Source of the DNA: an uncultured Bacteroidales bacterium
GTDB lineage: Bacteria > Bacteroidota > Bacteroidia > Bacteroidales > Bacteroidaceae
Reading direction: 5' to 3'
DNA: 5,268 nucleotides
Assembly: GCA_902783615.1 (NCBI GenBank)
Contig: CACZRQ010000087.1
Span: forward strand, 1 to 5,268
The position numbers were made by a program, and so were the translations under genes. The notes under the pieces are model-generated. The model worked only from the letters and a program-made list of their open reading frames with translations, was not told the DNA's origin and made no database searches. Shown here in pieces: positions 1 through 5,268 of the stretch (position 1 is the first letter of the stretch; every line of letters begins with the position of its first letter).

Positions 1-37
1 GCACGTCTCCTGCGCGTTAAGCCGTCCGTATGTTATC

Positions 38-110
38 TCTCAGAAGAACCTCTCAAGACTGAGGGGCACTCTTGTCTGTTCTCAGAAGACCTTCTCAGGG
101 CTGAGAGGCA
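38..110 (+). repeat. Two imperfect tandem repeats, each a stem-loop
   Basis: Copy one is 38-68 and copy two is 80-110. They match at 26 of 31 positions and start 42 bases apart, both opening with TCTCAGAAGA. Each folds into a 7-bp stem with a 4-base loop: CCTCTCA-AGAC-TGAGGGG in copy one and CTTCTCA-GGGC-TGAGAGG in copy two, each with one G-T wobble. Most differences fall in loops or swap a Watson-Crick pair for a wobble, so the fold is kept in both copies. This is seen directly in the sequence; the function is unknown. Confidence 0.6.
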
Positions 111-118
111 TATTTTTT
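92..118 (+). terminator. Possible Rho-independent terminator
   Basis: The second hairpin (stem arms about 92-98 and 103-109, loop GGGC) is followed after a short CATA spacer by six T at 113-118. This fits an intrinsic terminator for a rightward transcript from beyond the left edge. The stem is only 7 bp with one wobble and the T run is not directly adjacent, so strength is uncertain. Confidence 0.4.
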
Positions 119-123
119 CATGA

Positions 124-420
124 TGTCAGTGATTTTAATTAGTGAGACGTTCATCATTCTCTTTTGCAAAAGGAGAACTAATTTTGGGAAGAAGAAAGAA
201 TTTGGAGAAAAAAATTCAAGAACAAAACCAAGTGATTGAACCCACTATTTTGAACGTATGAAGGGGTATTTTGATGTTTTGCCCTACTGTTTTGGTATGA
301 TGCCCTTGTGCCTCAAAGCCGTGGCATACGGCCCCACACACCTTTCAAAAGGTGCTTCTACCCTATTCCAAACACTCAAAAGGGTAGAATAAAATAACTC
401 AGCTTTGACTTCGTCGAATG
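124..420. other. Gene-free stretch with several hairpins
   Basis: No gene is supportable here on either strand. A 39-codon plus-strand frame starts at ATG 120 and ends at TGA 237-239, but it resembles nothing known to me and is lysine-rich low-complexity sequence. The stretch holds an inverted repeat at 137-183 (AATTAGT and ACTAATT around a near-palindrome centred on TTTTGCAAAA) and two adjacent hairpins at 339-389. Confidence 0.6.
339..389. repeat. Two adjacent stem-loops
   Basis: The first is CACCTT-TCAA-AAGGTG at 339-354, a perfect 6-bp stem with a tetraloop. The second has perfect 9-bp arms, TTCTACCCT at 356-364 and AGGGTAGAA at 381-389, with a 16-base loop. They lie 32 bases past the stop of the minus-strand toxin remnant, so they could be its old 3' end. 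Neither strand shows a T run right after the stems, so a classic intrinsic terminator is not supported. Confidence 0.45.
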
Positions 421-570
421 CTAAAGGTTGCGAATAATCTGATTGATGTATCGCTCAGAGACATTCTGTATTTCCTTCTTATCATAGATGGTAAGCAGGT
501 TGACACACGTGTTGGTTGTCTCAACCAACACATTAAGCGTAATCACTCTAAGGCCTCCGCGACGAGACTT
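421..570 (-). pseudogene. 3' fragment of a RelE/HigB-type toxin gene
   Basis: Read on the minus strand from 570 to the TAG at 421-423, the last 49 codons look like the C-terminus of a RelE/ParE-superfamily mRNA-interferase toxin of the Bacteroidetes type. The visible signatures are KSRRGGLRVIT, matching the usual basic-Gly-Gly-x-R-V-I-T strand, then NLLTIYDKKE, matching the L-L-x-I-Y-D-K-x-E motif, then a final helix ERYINQIIRNL. Family members are usually about 100-120 residues, so roughly the first 60 residues, including the N-terminal helices, are missing. The frame stays open upstream to 717, but that part runs through the promoter-like box at 629-636 and reads as non-protein sequence (Phe-rich). 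I infer that an internal deletion removed the gene's front. The family call is from motif memory, not a search. Confidence 0.6.
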
Positions 571-602
571 GCATCCTCTATGTTCAATACCATCTGTGTC
601 AT
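543..602 (-). pseudogene. 5' fragment of an antitoxin-like gene
   Basis: On the minus strand an ATG at 602-600 opens a 19-codon frame, MTQMVLNIEDASLVAEALE, ending at TGA 545-543. The first 14 residues resemble the start of small Bacteroidales proteins (MTxMxLNIEDxSxV...) that I associate with antitoxins paired with RelE-type toxins. The start sits 27 bases past a Bacteroidetes -7 box, as expected for a real gene start. After about residue 14 it runs in the wrong frame into the toxin fragment. The likely history is a deletion joining the antitoxin start to the toxin end. It could still be a translated micropeptide, but I see no sign of function. Confidence 0.45.
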
Positions 603-628
603 ATTCAAAACGTTTTGCAATTCCGTTG

Positions 629-659
629 CAAAGGTAGGGATTATTTCTGACAAATGAAA
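629..659 (-). promoter_or_regulatory. Bacteroidetes-type promoter of the toxin-antitoxin remnant
   Basis: Read on the minus strand, TACCTTTG at 636-629 fits the -7 consensus TAnnTTTG. TTTC at 659-656 is a three-of-four match to the -33 TTTG, at 19 bases spacing. The antitoxin-like ATG follows 26 bases past the box. The box may outlive the genes it served. Confidence 0.5.
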
Positions 660-768
660 AGAAAAGGCAAAAAAAGGAATAACTCAACTTGAATATCACA
701 AAAAAGCATCGAATCATTATGCATCCGTAAATAAATAGATGAAAAACTGGTGGGTTGGAAAAAGAGTA

Positions 769-776
769 TATCTTTG
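769..776 (+). promoter_or_regulatory. Orphan -7 box, plus strand
   Basis: TATCTTTG followed by TACC fits the Bacteroidetes TAnnTTTG box. There is no good TTTG 19-21 bases upstream. No recognisable gene starts within 200 bases; the regulator start is 282 bases downstream and has its own closer box. Confidence 0.35.
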
Positions 777-887
777 TACCCGAATCAAGAAACAGATGAG
801 AAGGTGTTGCTACATATTATTTTTATTGGATATAAAATAAAAAATGATTTTTCGGGTAAAAAGTTACGAATTCGTAGGGAAAATACG

Positions 888-918
888 CAAATATATTTCA
901 TATTTTCCATGGGGCAAG
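888..918 (-). promoter_or_regulatory. Possible leftward promoter
   Basis: On the minus strand CTTG at 918-915 lies 19 bases before TATATTTG at 895-888, a near match to TTTG-N19-TAnnTTTG. It would fire leftward towards the toxin-antitoxin remnant, about 290 bases away. The surroundings are very AT-rich, so a chance match is quite possible. Confidence 0.25.
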
Positions 919-1022
919 AGATGTTATTTTGACGTAAGTCACTATTTTACATCTGATTAAGCAATACGGGAAAGGGTAAACTTTTCCATAGGGTAGGTGA
1001 TACAAGTAACTTGAAAAAGTCG

Positions 1023-1030
1023 TAACTTTG
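1023..1030 (+). promoter_or_regulatory. Likely -7 box of the regulator gene
   Basis: TAACTTTG followed by CACC is a good match to the Bacteroidetes TAnnTTTG box, and the ATG of the next gene is 27 bases past it. No clear -33 TTTG is seen at the usual distance. The box contains the TTG at 1028 that could be taken as an alternative start, which argues against that start because transcription would begin downstream of it. Confidence 0.55.
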
Positions 1031-1057
1031 CACCATCAAAACTTTCAAACTCTACCC

Positions 1058-2503
1058 ATGAAGCAATTCAAATGGATCGGATTATGGATGGTGACCTGCT
1101 TTTTCCTCTCTTGTGTTCATCAGGAGCAGACTCCCACGGAGGCGACTGCCAAGGCTCGGCTCGAAATGGCGGAGAAGGCGCTGGCCGATGACAGTGTGCG
1201 CTTGGGCGAGACCCTGCTCCGTCAGGCCATCACTTTGGCTGAGGAGTCAGCAGACTGGCACACATGCTACATCGCCCACCAGCGGTTGGCCGAGTCGCTC
1301 TCGTGGAGCAACACATCCGAAGCCCTGCGATTGATGAAGCGAGCCATCGACATCTATGAGCAGCATCCCGACAACGAGCGCAACCACATTATATTATTAG
1401 ATTATGCCGGCACCTATGCCTCCCAACTGGCCTACAACGCCGAGGAAGACGATGCCGACAATACCGATGCCGATGCTGACAACGCCAAGGACACCTACGC
1501 CGAGGCCCTGACGCTGACCGAGCGGGCTCATGACTTGGCTATCCAAGCAAACGAAACCGACCTCGAGTGTCAAACGCTGACGAGTCTTGCCAACATCCAT
1601 TGGGCGATGGAGGACTACCCCGTGGCTTTGGACTATGCCCAGCAGGCGGAGAAACTGGCCACGTCCGACCTCCTGCAAGGCACGCTGCAAGTGCTGGCCC
1701 GATGCTATCTCGACTGTGACTCGCTTGCCCAGGCCGAGGCCACCTACCGACGCATGGACGCGGGCTACGACATCCACACCGCCTACATCATCCAAAGCAA
1801 TCTCGCCAAGATAGCCGTGCGCCGTCATGAGACCAACGAGGCAGAAGAGGCCATCGATTCGGCTTTTGAGGAGGCAGAGAATTTCTACTTCAAAGCCTTG
1901 GAGCAGAAGGACGATTACTATCAGGCCACGCTGGAGCAGGAGCGGGAGAACGAACGCCTGACCTACACATCGAACCTGCATCGGCGCACCTTCGTGGTGG
2001 TGGTGGCAGCATTGGTCATCCTGCTGATAGCCATGGCGTTGATCTGGCGATACCGCATGCGGATGCTCCGCCGGCAGCGAGCCATCGAATGCCGGATGCA
2101 CGAGCAGGAAACACGGCTATTGGAACAGGAGAAACGGATGCTGGAGCTGAAAACCGCCAGCCAACTGACCCAACTTCATCAGGCCGAGGAGGTCGTGGCG
2201 TTCCTCAAGAGCTACATCCTCCAACGGTCGGAAGTGGTGCAGAAACTCAGCAAGGCCACAGCCTCCCACATCAATCTCGACGCCAAGGAGTGGGCCGACG
2301 TGGAGCGCACGCTCAATGCCATCGACGGCGACCGGTTCGTCCATCTGCGCCAAACCCATCCCGAGCTGAAGGAAGAGGACGTCCAGCTCTGCATCCTCAC
2401 CCGCCTGCAACTCAGCAACCGCTCCATCGGCAACATCTACGGACTCACCATCTCCGCCGTCCAGCACCGTAAGCTCAAACTGAAGAAGGATCTTTTCGGC
2501 TAG
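1058..2503 (+). CDS. Membrane-bound TPR protein with C-terminal helix-turn-helix, putative transcription regulator
   Basis: The 481-residue product fits a Bacteroidales class of one-component regulators with an extracytoplasmic TPR sensor and a cytoplasmic DNA-binding end. Residues 1-19 form a signal with lipobox-like FLSC (Cys19). Residues about 30-290 are Ala/Leu-rich paired helices of TPR type, clearest at 177-201 (LANIHWAMEDYPVALDYAQQ). A transmembrane helix spans about 311-330 (FVVVVAALVILLIAMALIW), followed by Arg-rich residues that should face the cytoplasm. A coiled coil covers about 331-400. The last 50 residues contain HPELKEEDVQLCILTRLQLSNRSIGNIYGLTISAVQHRKLKLKK, wait-free of any kinase or receiver motif, resembling LuxR/sigma-region-4 helix-turn-helix ends. 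Confidence 0.75.
   Translation: MKQFKWIGLWMVTCFFLSCVHQEQTPTEATAKARLEMAEKALADDSVRLGETLLRQAITLAEESADWHTCYIAHQRLAESLSWSNTSEALRLMKRAIDIYEQHPDNERNHIILLDYAGTYASQLAYNAEEDDADNTDADADNAKDTYAEALTLTERAHDLAIQANETDLECQTLTSLANIHWAMEDYPVALDYAQQAEKLATSDLLQGTLQVLARCYLDCDSLAQAEATYRRMDAGYDIHTAYIIQSNLAKIAVRRHETNEAEEAIDSAFEEAENFYFKALEQKDDYYQATLEQERENERLTYTSNLHRRTFVVVVAALVILLIAMALIWRYRMRMLRRQRAIECRMHEQETRLLEQEKRMLELKTASQLTQLHQAEEVVAFLKSYILQRSEVVQKLSKATASHINLDAKEWADVERTLNAIDGDRFVHLRQTHPELKEEDVQLCILTRLQLSNRSIGNIYGLTISAVQHRKLKLKKDLFG
1451..1483 (+). repeat. Asp/Ala-coding short repeat inside the TPR region
   Basis: Repeats of GATGCCGA and close variants (GATGCTGA) encode an acidic stretch, DADNTDADADN, at residues 132-142. 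It sits in a loop between predicted TPR helices and looks like a small slippage-type expansion. Length could vary between strains without disturbing the helices around it. Confidence 0.5.
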
Positions 2504-2566
2504 ACCGACCCCGATGTGACCCTGGAGCAGGTCATCAACCAACTCATCAAACCTCAACAAGCATGA
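2504..2566 (+). other. In-frame coding-like extension past the TAG stop
   Basis: Directly after the regulator's TAG, the same frame continues for 20 sense codons, TDPDVTLEQVINQLIKPQQA, to TGA at 2564-2566. The segment keeps the GC-rich codon style of the gene (ACC GAC CCC GAT GTG ACC CTG GAG CAG GTC ATC) and reads as a short linker plus an amphipathic helix. TDPxVTLEQ-like tails after the helix-turn-helix are plausible for this protein class, from memory. I infer that the stop at 2501-2503 replaced a sense codon, or that it is read through; the full form would be 502 residues. Confidence 0.5.
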
Positions 2567-2605
2567 AACCCTCACATGTACATAAATCCTAAAAAATATC
2601 AAACT

Positions 2606-5268
2606 ATGAGACAGTTCATTTTAACAATGATGCTCACTCTGCTCTCAGTGGGAGCATGGGCACAAGAAACAAACGATTACGTTCCAGCCACGGATACGAG
2701 GGAACTTGACATCTCTGACGATACGGAGGATGCCAACCCAATGGAATCGCTATATGGTGAATGGCGGTTGGTAGGATGGAACGACAAGGGAAGTTGGTTT
2801 GAAGTAGACTCCAGCTACGTCAGTCATCAGCATCTAACTATCGATTTCAAGGAAAATGGCTATGTGATGGCCTATTCCATGGCGAACGAAATATGCGTTG
2901 GCCGATTAACTCTCAATGGAAACGACATGAACTTCGGTGGTGAAATGCGGGGTGGGACTACGAAGGTCTATGTTGATATGATGGAAAACGAATTCTTCGA
3001 AGACCATATTTGTGACATCAAATCCTACCAGTTGGAGGGGTATCAGTTGAGGCTTTATTATACAGATGACGACTACTTCGTATTTTCCAACGAATATTTG
3101 CAACAAGCGAAGGGTGAAAAATACTTTTATTACAACAAGGACACAAAGATTCCTTTAATTCAGAACAAGAAAAAAGTCATGGTCAGCATACCGAAAGATT
3201 GTGAGACAATAGGCGAAAGGATTCTTGCTAACACTCAGGTTCTGGGCACAATAATAGACAACGATTTCTTCGACATCTATGTTATTACCCGTTCAGATTA
3301 TGAGAAGTTGACCTCGCTGGATTTTTGGGAGGAAGACTCAAAGTCTGTGATATTAACCTCATGTTATTTTACAGAAAAAGACGAAGAGCTTTATGCAACT
3401 CCATATCTGAATGTAGAACTTAAGAAGGAAAAGGATATAGACCTGCTTACTTCGTATACAGAAGAATATGGAATTAAAATTGTGAAGAGAGTTTCGGAAT
3501 GGATGCCTTTATGGTATATTTTGTGTGTCACTCCGGATTGCAAGATAAGTCCATTGGAATGTGCGAATAAACTGTGGGAAAGTGGAGATTTTGCCGCAGC
3601 AGTACCAGACTTGGCTTTTGGCATGTTAGAAAAACCAATTATTCCAAAAGAGAATGACATAGTCAATTATCGCCCTTTTATTGAGGACGGAAAGGTGTGG
3701 CGAGTGATGCATGGTAATATCTCTGGTAAAGCCAACTTTGTCAACTATTATTTCTCTGATGAGGAAATCGTCAAGAACAATGACAAGACATATAGGACAC
3801 TCTATGAACAAAAAGATGAGGAAATCTCTCCCCGTTCAGTTGGTCTTCTGAGAGAAGAGAATGGACGTGTGTATCTTTATGACAAGAACACCAATACGGA
3901 GAAGATTGCATACGACTTCACACTGAATGAAGGCGACAAGTTTGAATTGCAATATGAAGGAGGATTGCCATGTGAAGTGACCAAGGTGGATAGCCTTGTG
4001 CAACAAGGGAACCGTTTGAAAAGAATCACGTTTAACATCACCAATGGCATGGGAGAAGCGTATGAAGGGACATGGATTGAGGGCATTGGCACTTATGAAG
4101 AACCTTTATCCATCTATCCTTCCACAGAGCCCAACTCGTGGTCTTCCAGCCTGGAGTATGTGAAGAGCGAAAAGATGGGATATTGGGCATTTCCATTCAA
4201 GTTCTATAGATTGCGCGGACAACCCATGATTCTCGGCGAAGACCATTCTTCGGAAGTGTCAGAGGAGCAGTGGGGACATGATGACCTGCACTACAAGTTT
4301 ATACCAGGTCATCCTATTGGCGATGACAAGGACACGCTTCATGTCTATGGAAAGATGTGGCTGAATTGTGCCCCCGATCAATACATGTATTGTGAGGAGG
4401 AAGGATTGATGGAACGAAACATCACACTCCACACCGATGCATTCTTGGAAGATAGAGATTGTTTCGGCTACTATGATGTGGACTTGCGCTTCCCATTCTT
4501 CAGCGCCACCAGCGGAGTGCAATACACGGTGACGGACAAGGAAGGAGTGCATCAGGTGGAATTAAGAAAGGATTTGGAGTATCGCCCCTTCATCGAGGAC
4601 GGAAAGGTGTGGAAGGTGGGAGAACTTGACCAATACGGAACTTTTCTTCCAAGATTATCGTACTACTACTTCGATGGCGACACAATTGTGGGAGGTAAGG
4701 CCTGCAAACGGATGATGTGTCGACACGAAGCGAATAAGGGATTTGAGTTCGAGGATGGTTCACTAAGTTACACGAATTATGCGGGAGCATTCTATGAGGA
4801 AAACAAACAAGTCTATTTTGCTCTCCCGACAAACGATTGGTTTGACCGACTGTACGACTTCGGGGCAGAGATTGGCGAAACGATTGACATCTACGACTGG
4901 GTGAAAATACTTGGACCCCATACAAGTCCATTCATCATTACCAAGAAAGAGGAAGAGAATTCCGAGTTCTTCAAAGGAATCCGCATAGAAGTCAATGAAA
5001 AAGAAGAACTCAGTCATATCAAGGCTGTCTGGAGAGAAGGAATTGGTGGAAAGGAAGGGCCGATAAATAATCTCAGTGATCGGGATGCCTTGATGTCCTG
5101 CACCGTCGGCGATGAAGTCCTCTATAAGAACCCATACTTTGAAGACCTCTATCCTGATATTGAAAGCGGTGAAACCACTCACACACCCACTGCCAAGAGG
5201 CGTGTAGATTTCACCCACGTGGTGAAGAAAAAGCCAAAGGCTCCCCAGAGAAGGGTTCAGGAGAATGA
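2606..5268 (+). CDS. Large secreted multidomain protein, partial at the right edge
   Basis: The frame opens at ATG 2606 and shows no stop through 887 codons to the window end, where the last complete codon is AAT and GA remains; the TGA at the very end is out of frame. Residues 1-19 are a signal peptide (FILTMMLTLLSVGAWA, cut before Gln20). Residues about 49-160 resemble a META/HslJ-like beta domain (LYGEWRLVGW...LTIDFKENG...LEGYQLRLYYTDDDYF). Residues about 191-340 resemble the propeptide of Bacteroidales subtilisin-like proteases (YLNVELKKEKDIDLLTSY, MPLWYILCVT, ECANKLWESGDFAAAVPD), but no catalytic domain follows. Repeat units start at 355 and 659 (YRPFIEDGKVW) and contain W-x-EGIG at 490 and 809; a Cys-containing region (about 576-650) lies between. 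The end is basic and proline-rich (FTHVVKKKPKAPQRR). The role is unknown; export to periplasm or surface is likely. The start lacks a Shine-Dalgarno but has an A-rich leader. Confidence 0.8.
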   Translation, partial: MRQFILTMMLTLLSVGAWAQETNDYVPATDTRELDISDDTEDANPMESLYGEWRLVGWNDKGSWFEVDSSYVSHQHLTIDFKENGYVMAYSMANEICVGRLTLNGNDMNFGGEMRGGTTKVYVDMMENEFFEDHICDIKSYQLEGYQLRLYYTDDDYFVFSNEYLQQAKGEKYFYYNKDTKIPLIQNKKKVMVSIPKDCETIGERILANTQVLGTIIDNDFFDIYVITRSDYEKLTSLDFWEEDSKSVILTSCYFTEKDEELYATPYLNVELKKEKDIDLLTSYTEEYGIKIVKRVSEWMPLWYILCVTPDCKISPLECANKLWESGDFAAAVPDLAFGMLEKPIIPKENDIVNYRPFIEDGKVWRVMHGNISGKANFVNYYFSDEEIVKNNDKTYRTLYEQKDEEISPRSVGLLREENGRVYLYDKNTNTEKIAYDFTLNEGDKFELQYEGGLPCEVTKVDSLVQQGNRLKRITFNITNGMGEAYEGTWIEGIGTYEEPLSIYPSTEPNSWSSSLEYVKSEKMGYWAFPFKFYRLRGQPMILGEDHSSEVSEEQWGHDDLHYKFIPGHPIGDDKDTLHVYGKMWLNCAPDQYMYCEEEGLMERNITLHTDAFLEDRDCFGYYDVDLRFPFFSATSGVQYTVTDKEGVHQVELRKDLEYRPFIEDGKVWKVGELDQYGTFLPRLSYYYFDGDTIVGGKACKRMMCRHEANKGFEFEDGSLSYTNYAGAFYEENKQVYFALPTNDWFDRLYDFGAEIGETIDIYDWVKILGPHTSPFIITKKEEENSEFFKGIRIEVNEKEELSHIKAVWREGIGGKEGPINNLSDRDALMSCTVGDEVLYKNPYFEDLYPDIESGETTHTPTAKRRVDFTHVVKKKPKAPQRRVQEN
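3668..4165 (+). repeat. First copy of the YRPFIEDGKVW domain
   Basis: Coding residues from 355 to about 520 start with YRPFIEDGKVWRV, continue through beta-rich sequence (GRVYLYDKNTNTEKIAYDF, LNEGDKF) and reach WIEGIG at 490-495. The layout matches units seen in many secreted Bacteroidales proteins, where GKxW opens and W-x-EGIG closes the unit; that comparison is from memory. The right boundary is approximate. Unlike copy two, the closing part lacks a clear Ser-Cys before the end. Confidence 0.55.
4580..5155 (+). repeat. Second copy of the YRPFIEDGKVW domain
   Basis: Residues 659 to about 850 repeat the opening YRPFIEDGKVWKVG and the closing WREGIGGKEGP (W809), followed by LMSCTVGDEVLYKN. 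At the DNA level 18 bases coding EDGKVW are identical to copy one (4595-4612 against 3683-3700), while the rest has diverged strongly. Opening-to-closing distance is 150 residues here and 135 in copy one. This indicates an old internal duplication with the opening motif conserved. Confidence 0.55.

Larger units (their letters stand above)
1..123 (+). other. Open reading frame entering from the left edge, doubtful coding
   Basis: Frame 1 is open from the first base to TGA at 121-123, giving 40 codons with no start inside the window. It could be the tail of an upstream gene. The translation contains a 14-residue spaced repeat (SEEPLKTEGH, then SEDLLRAERH) because the 42-base spacing of the DNA repeats at 38-110 is a multiple of three. 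I recognise no family. The DNA is dominated by stem-loops and ends in a T run, so an untranslated 3' region is at least as likely as coding sequence. Confidence 0.15.
637..1020. other. AT-rich stretch without a recognisable gene
   Basis: Beyond promoter-like boxes there is no convincing gene. Two short plus-strand frames lie after the box at 769-776: 14 codons from ATG 796, and 38 codons from ATG 844 to TAA 958-960 (beginning MIFRVKSYEFVGKIRK). Neither is recognisable. The 60-codon frame at 750-932 starts upstream of that box and has no family features. The stretch may be degraded sequence between the toxin-antitoxin remnant and the regulator gene. Confidence 0.55.

Noticed and set aside
418..657. 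79-codon plus-strand frame over the toxin remnant
   Set aside because: The minus strand carries the RVIT and LLTIYDK toxin motifs and a promoter box; the plus-strand reading is their antisense.
1397..2101. 234-codon minus-strand frame opposite the regulator gene
   Set aside because: It is a shadow of the GC-rich regulator gene. Its translation is Gly/Val/Leu/His-rich with no domain, whereas the plus-strand reading has signal, TPR, membrane and helix-turn-helix features.
2117..2602. 161-codon minus-strand frame across the regulator's 3' end
   Set aside because: It overlaps the conserved helix-turn-helix coding on the other strand and shows no recognisable features or promoter.
4763..5218. 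151-codon minus-strand frame inside the secreted-protein gene
   Set aside because: It lies wholly opposite an 887-codon open frame with a signal peptide and recognisable domains, so it is a chance antisense frame.
5159..5268. TGA at the last three bases as the stop of the secreted-protein gene
   Set aside because: That TGA is in another frame, which is itself closed by a TGA near 5160. The gene's own frame runs off the edge without a stop, and I see no sign of a frameshift.
1..5268. CRISPR array, tRNA, rRNA or insertion sequence
   Set aside because: I found no regularly spaced repeats beyond the two copies at 38-110, no tRNA-like cloverleaf and no transposase motifs or terminal inverted repeats.

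Overview
The window looks like Bacteroidales chromosome, most likely a Prevotella or Bacteroides relative. Three things support this. Promoter -7 boxes have the Bacteroidetes form TAnnTTTG and starts lack Shine-Dalgarno sites. One gene encodes a tetratricopeptide (TPR) / membrane / helix-turn-helix regulator of a kind common in that phylum. The other encodes a large secreted multidomain protein built from domains I associate with secreted Bacteroidales proteins. The assignment rests on recognition, not on a search.

Positions 1-1020 hold no convincing intact gene. Near the left edge are two imperfect tandem 31-base repeats, each forming a short stem-loop, the second followed by six T. Further hairpins lie at 137-183 and 339-389. 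On the minus strand, 421-636 is a broken toxin-antitoxin locus: a -7 box, the first residues of an antitoxin-like protein, then, out of frame, the last ~49 codons of a RelE/HigB-type toxin. Positions 637-1020 are AT-rich, with two further promoter-like boxes and no recognisable product.

The rest is two plus-strand genes. The first (1058-2503) encodes a 481-residue protein with a lipoprotein-type signal, TPR-like helices, one transmembrane helix, a coiled coil and a C-terminal LuxR/sigma-like helix-turn-helix, so it reads as a membrane-tethered sensor and transcription regulator. Its TAG stop is followed in the same frame by 20 more codons that look coding, ending in TGA. That suggests a premature amber stop or a read-through site.

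The second gene starts at 2606 and stays open for 887 codons to the right edge, so it is partial. It encodes an exported protein with a META/lipocalin-like domain, a region resembling the propeptide of Bacteroidales subtilisin-like proteases but followed by no protease, and two copies of a repeat that begins YRPFIEDGKVW, separated by a Cys-containing linker domain. The same orientation and 102-base gap, with no terminator or new promoter seen between them, suggest the regulator and the secreted protein are expressed together. A direct functional link is inference only.
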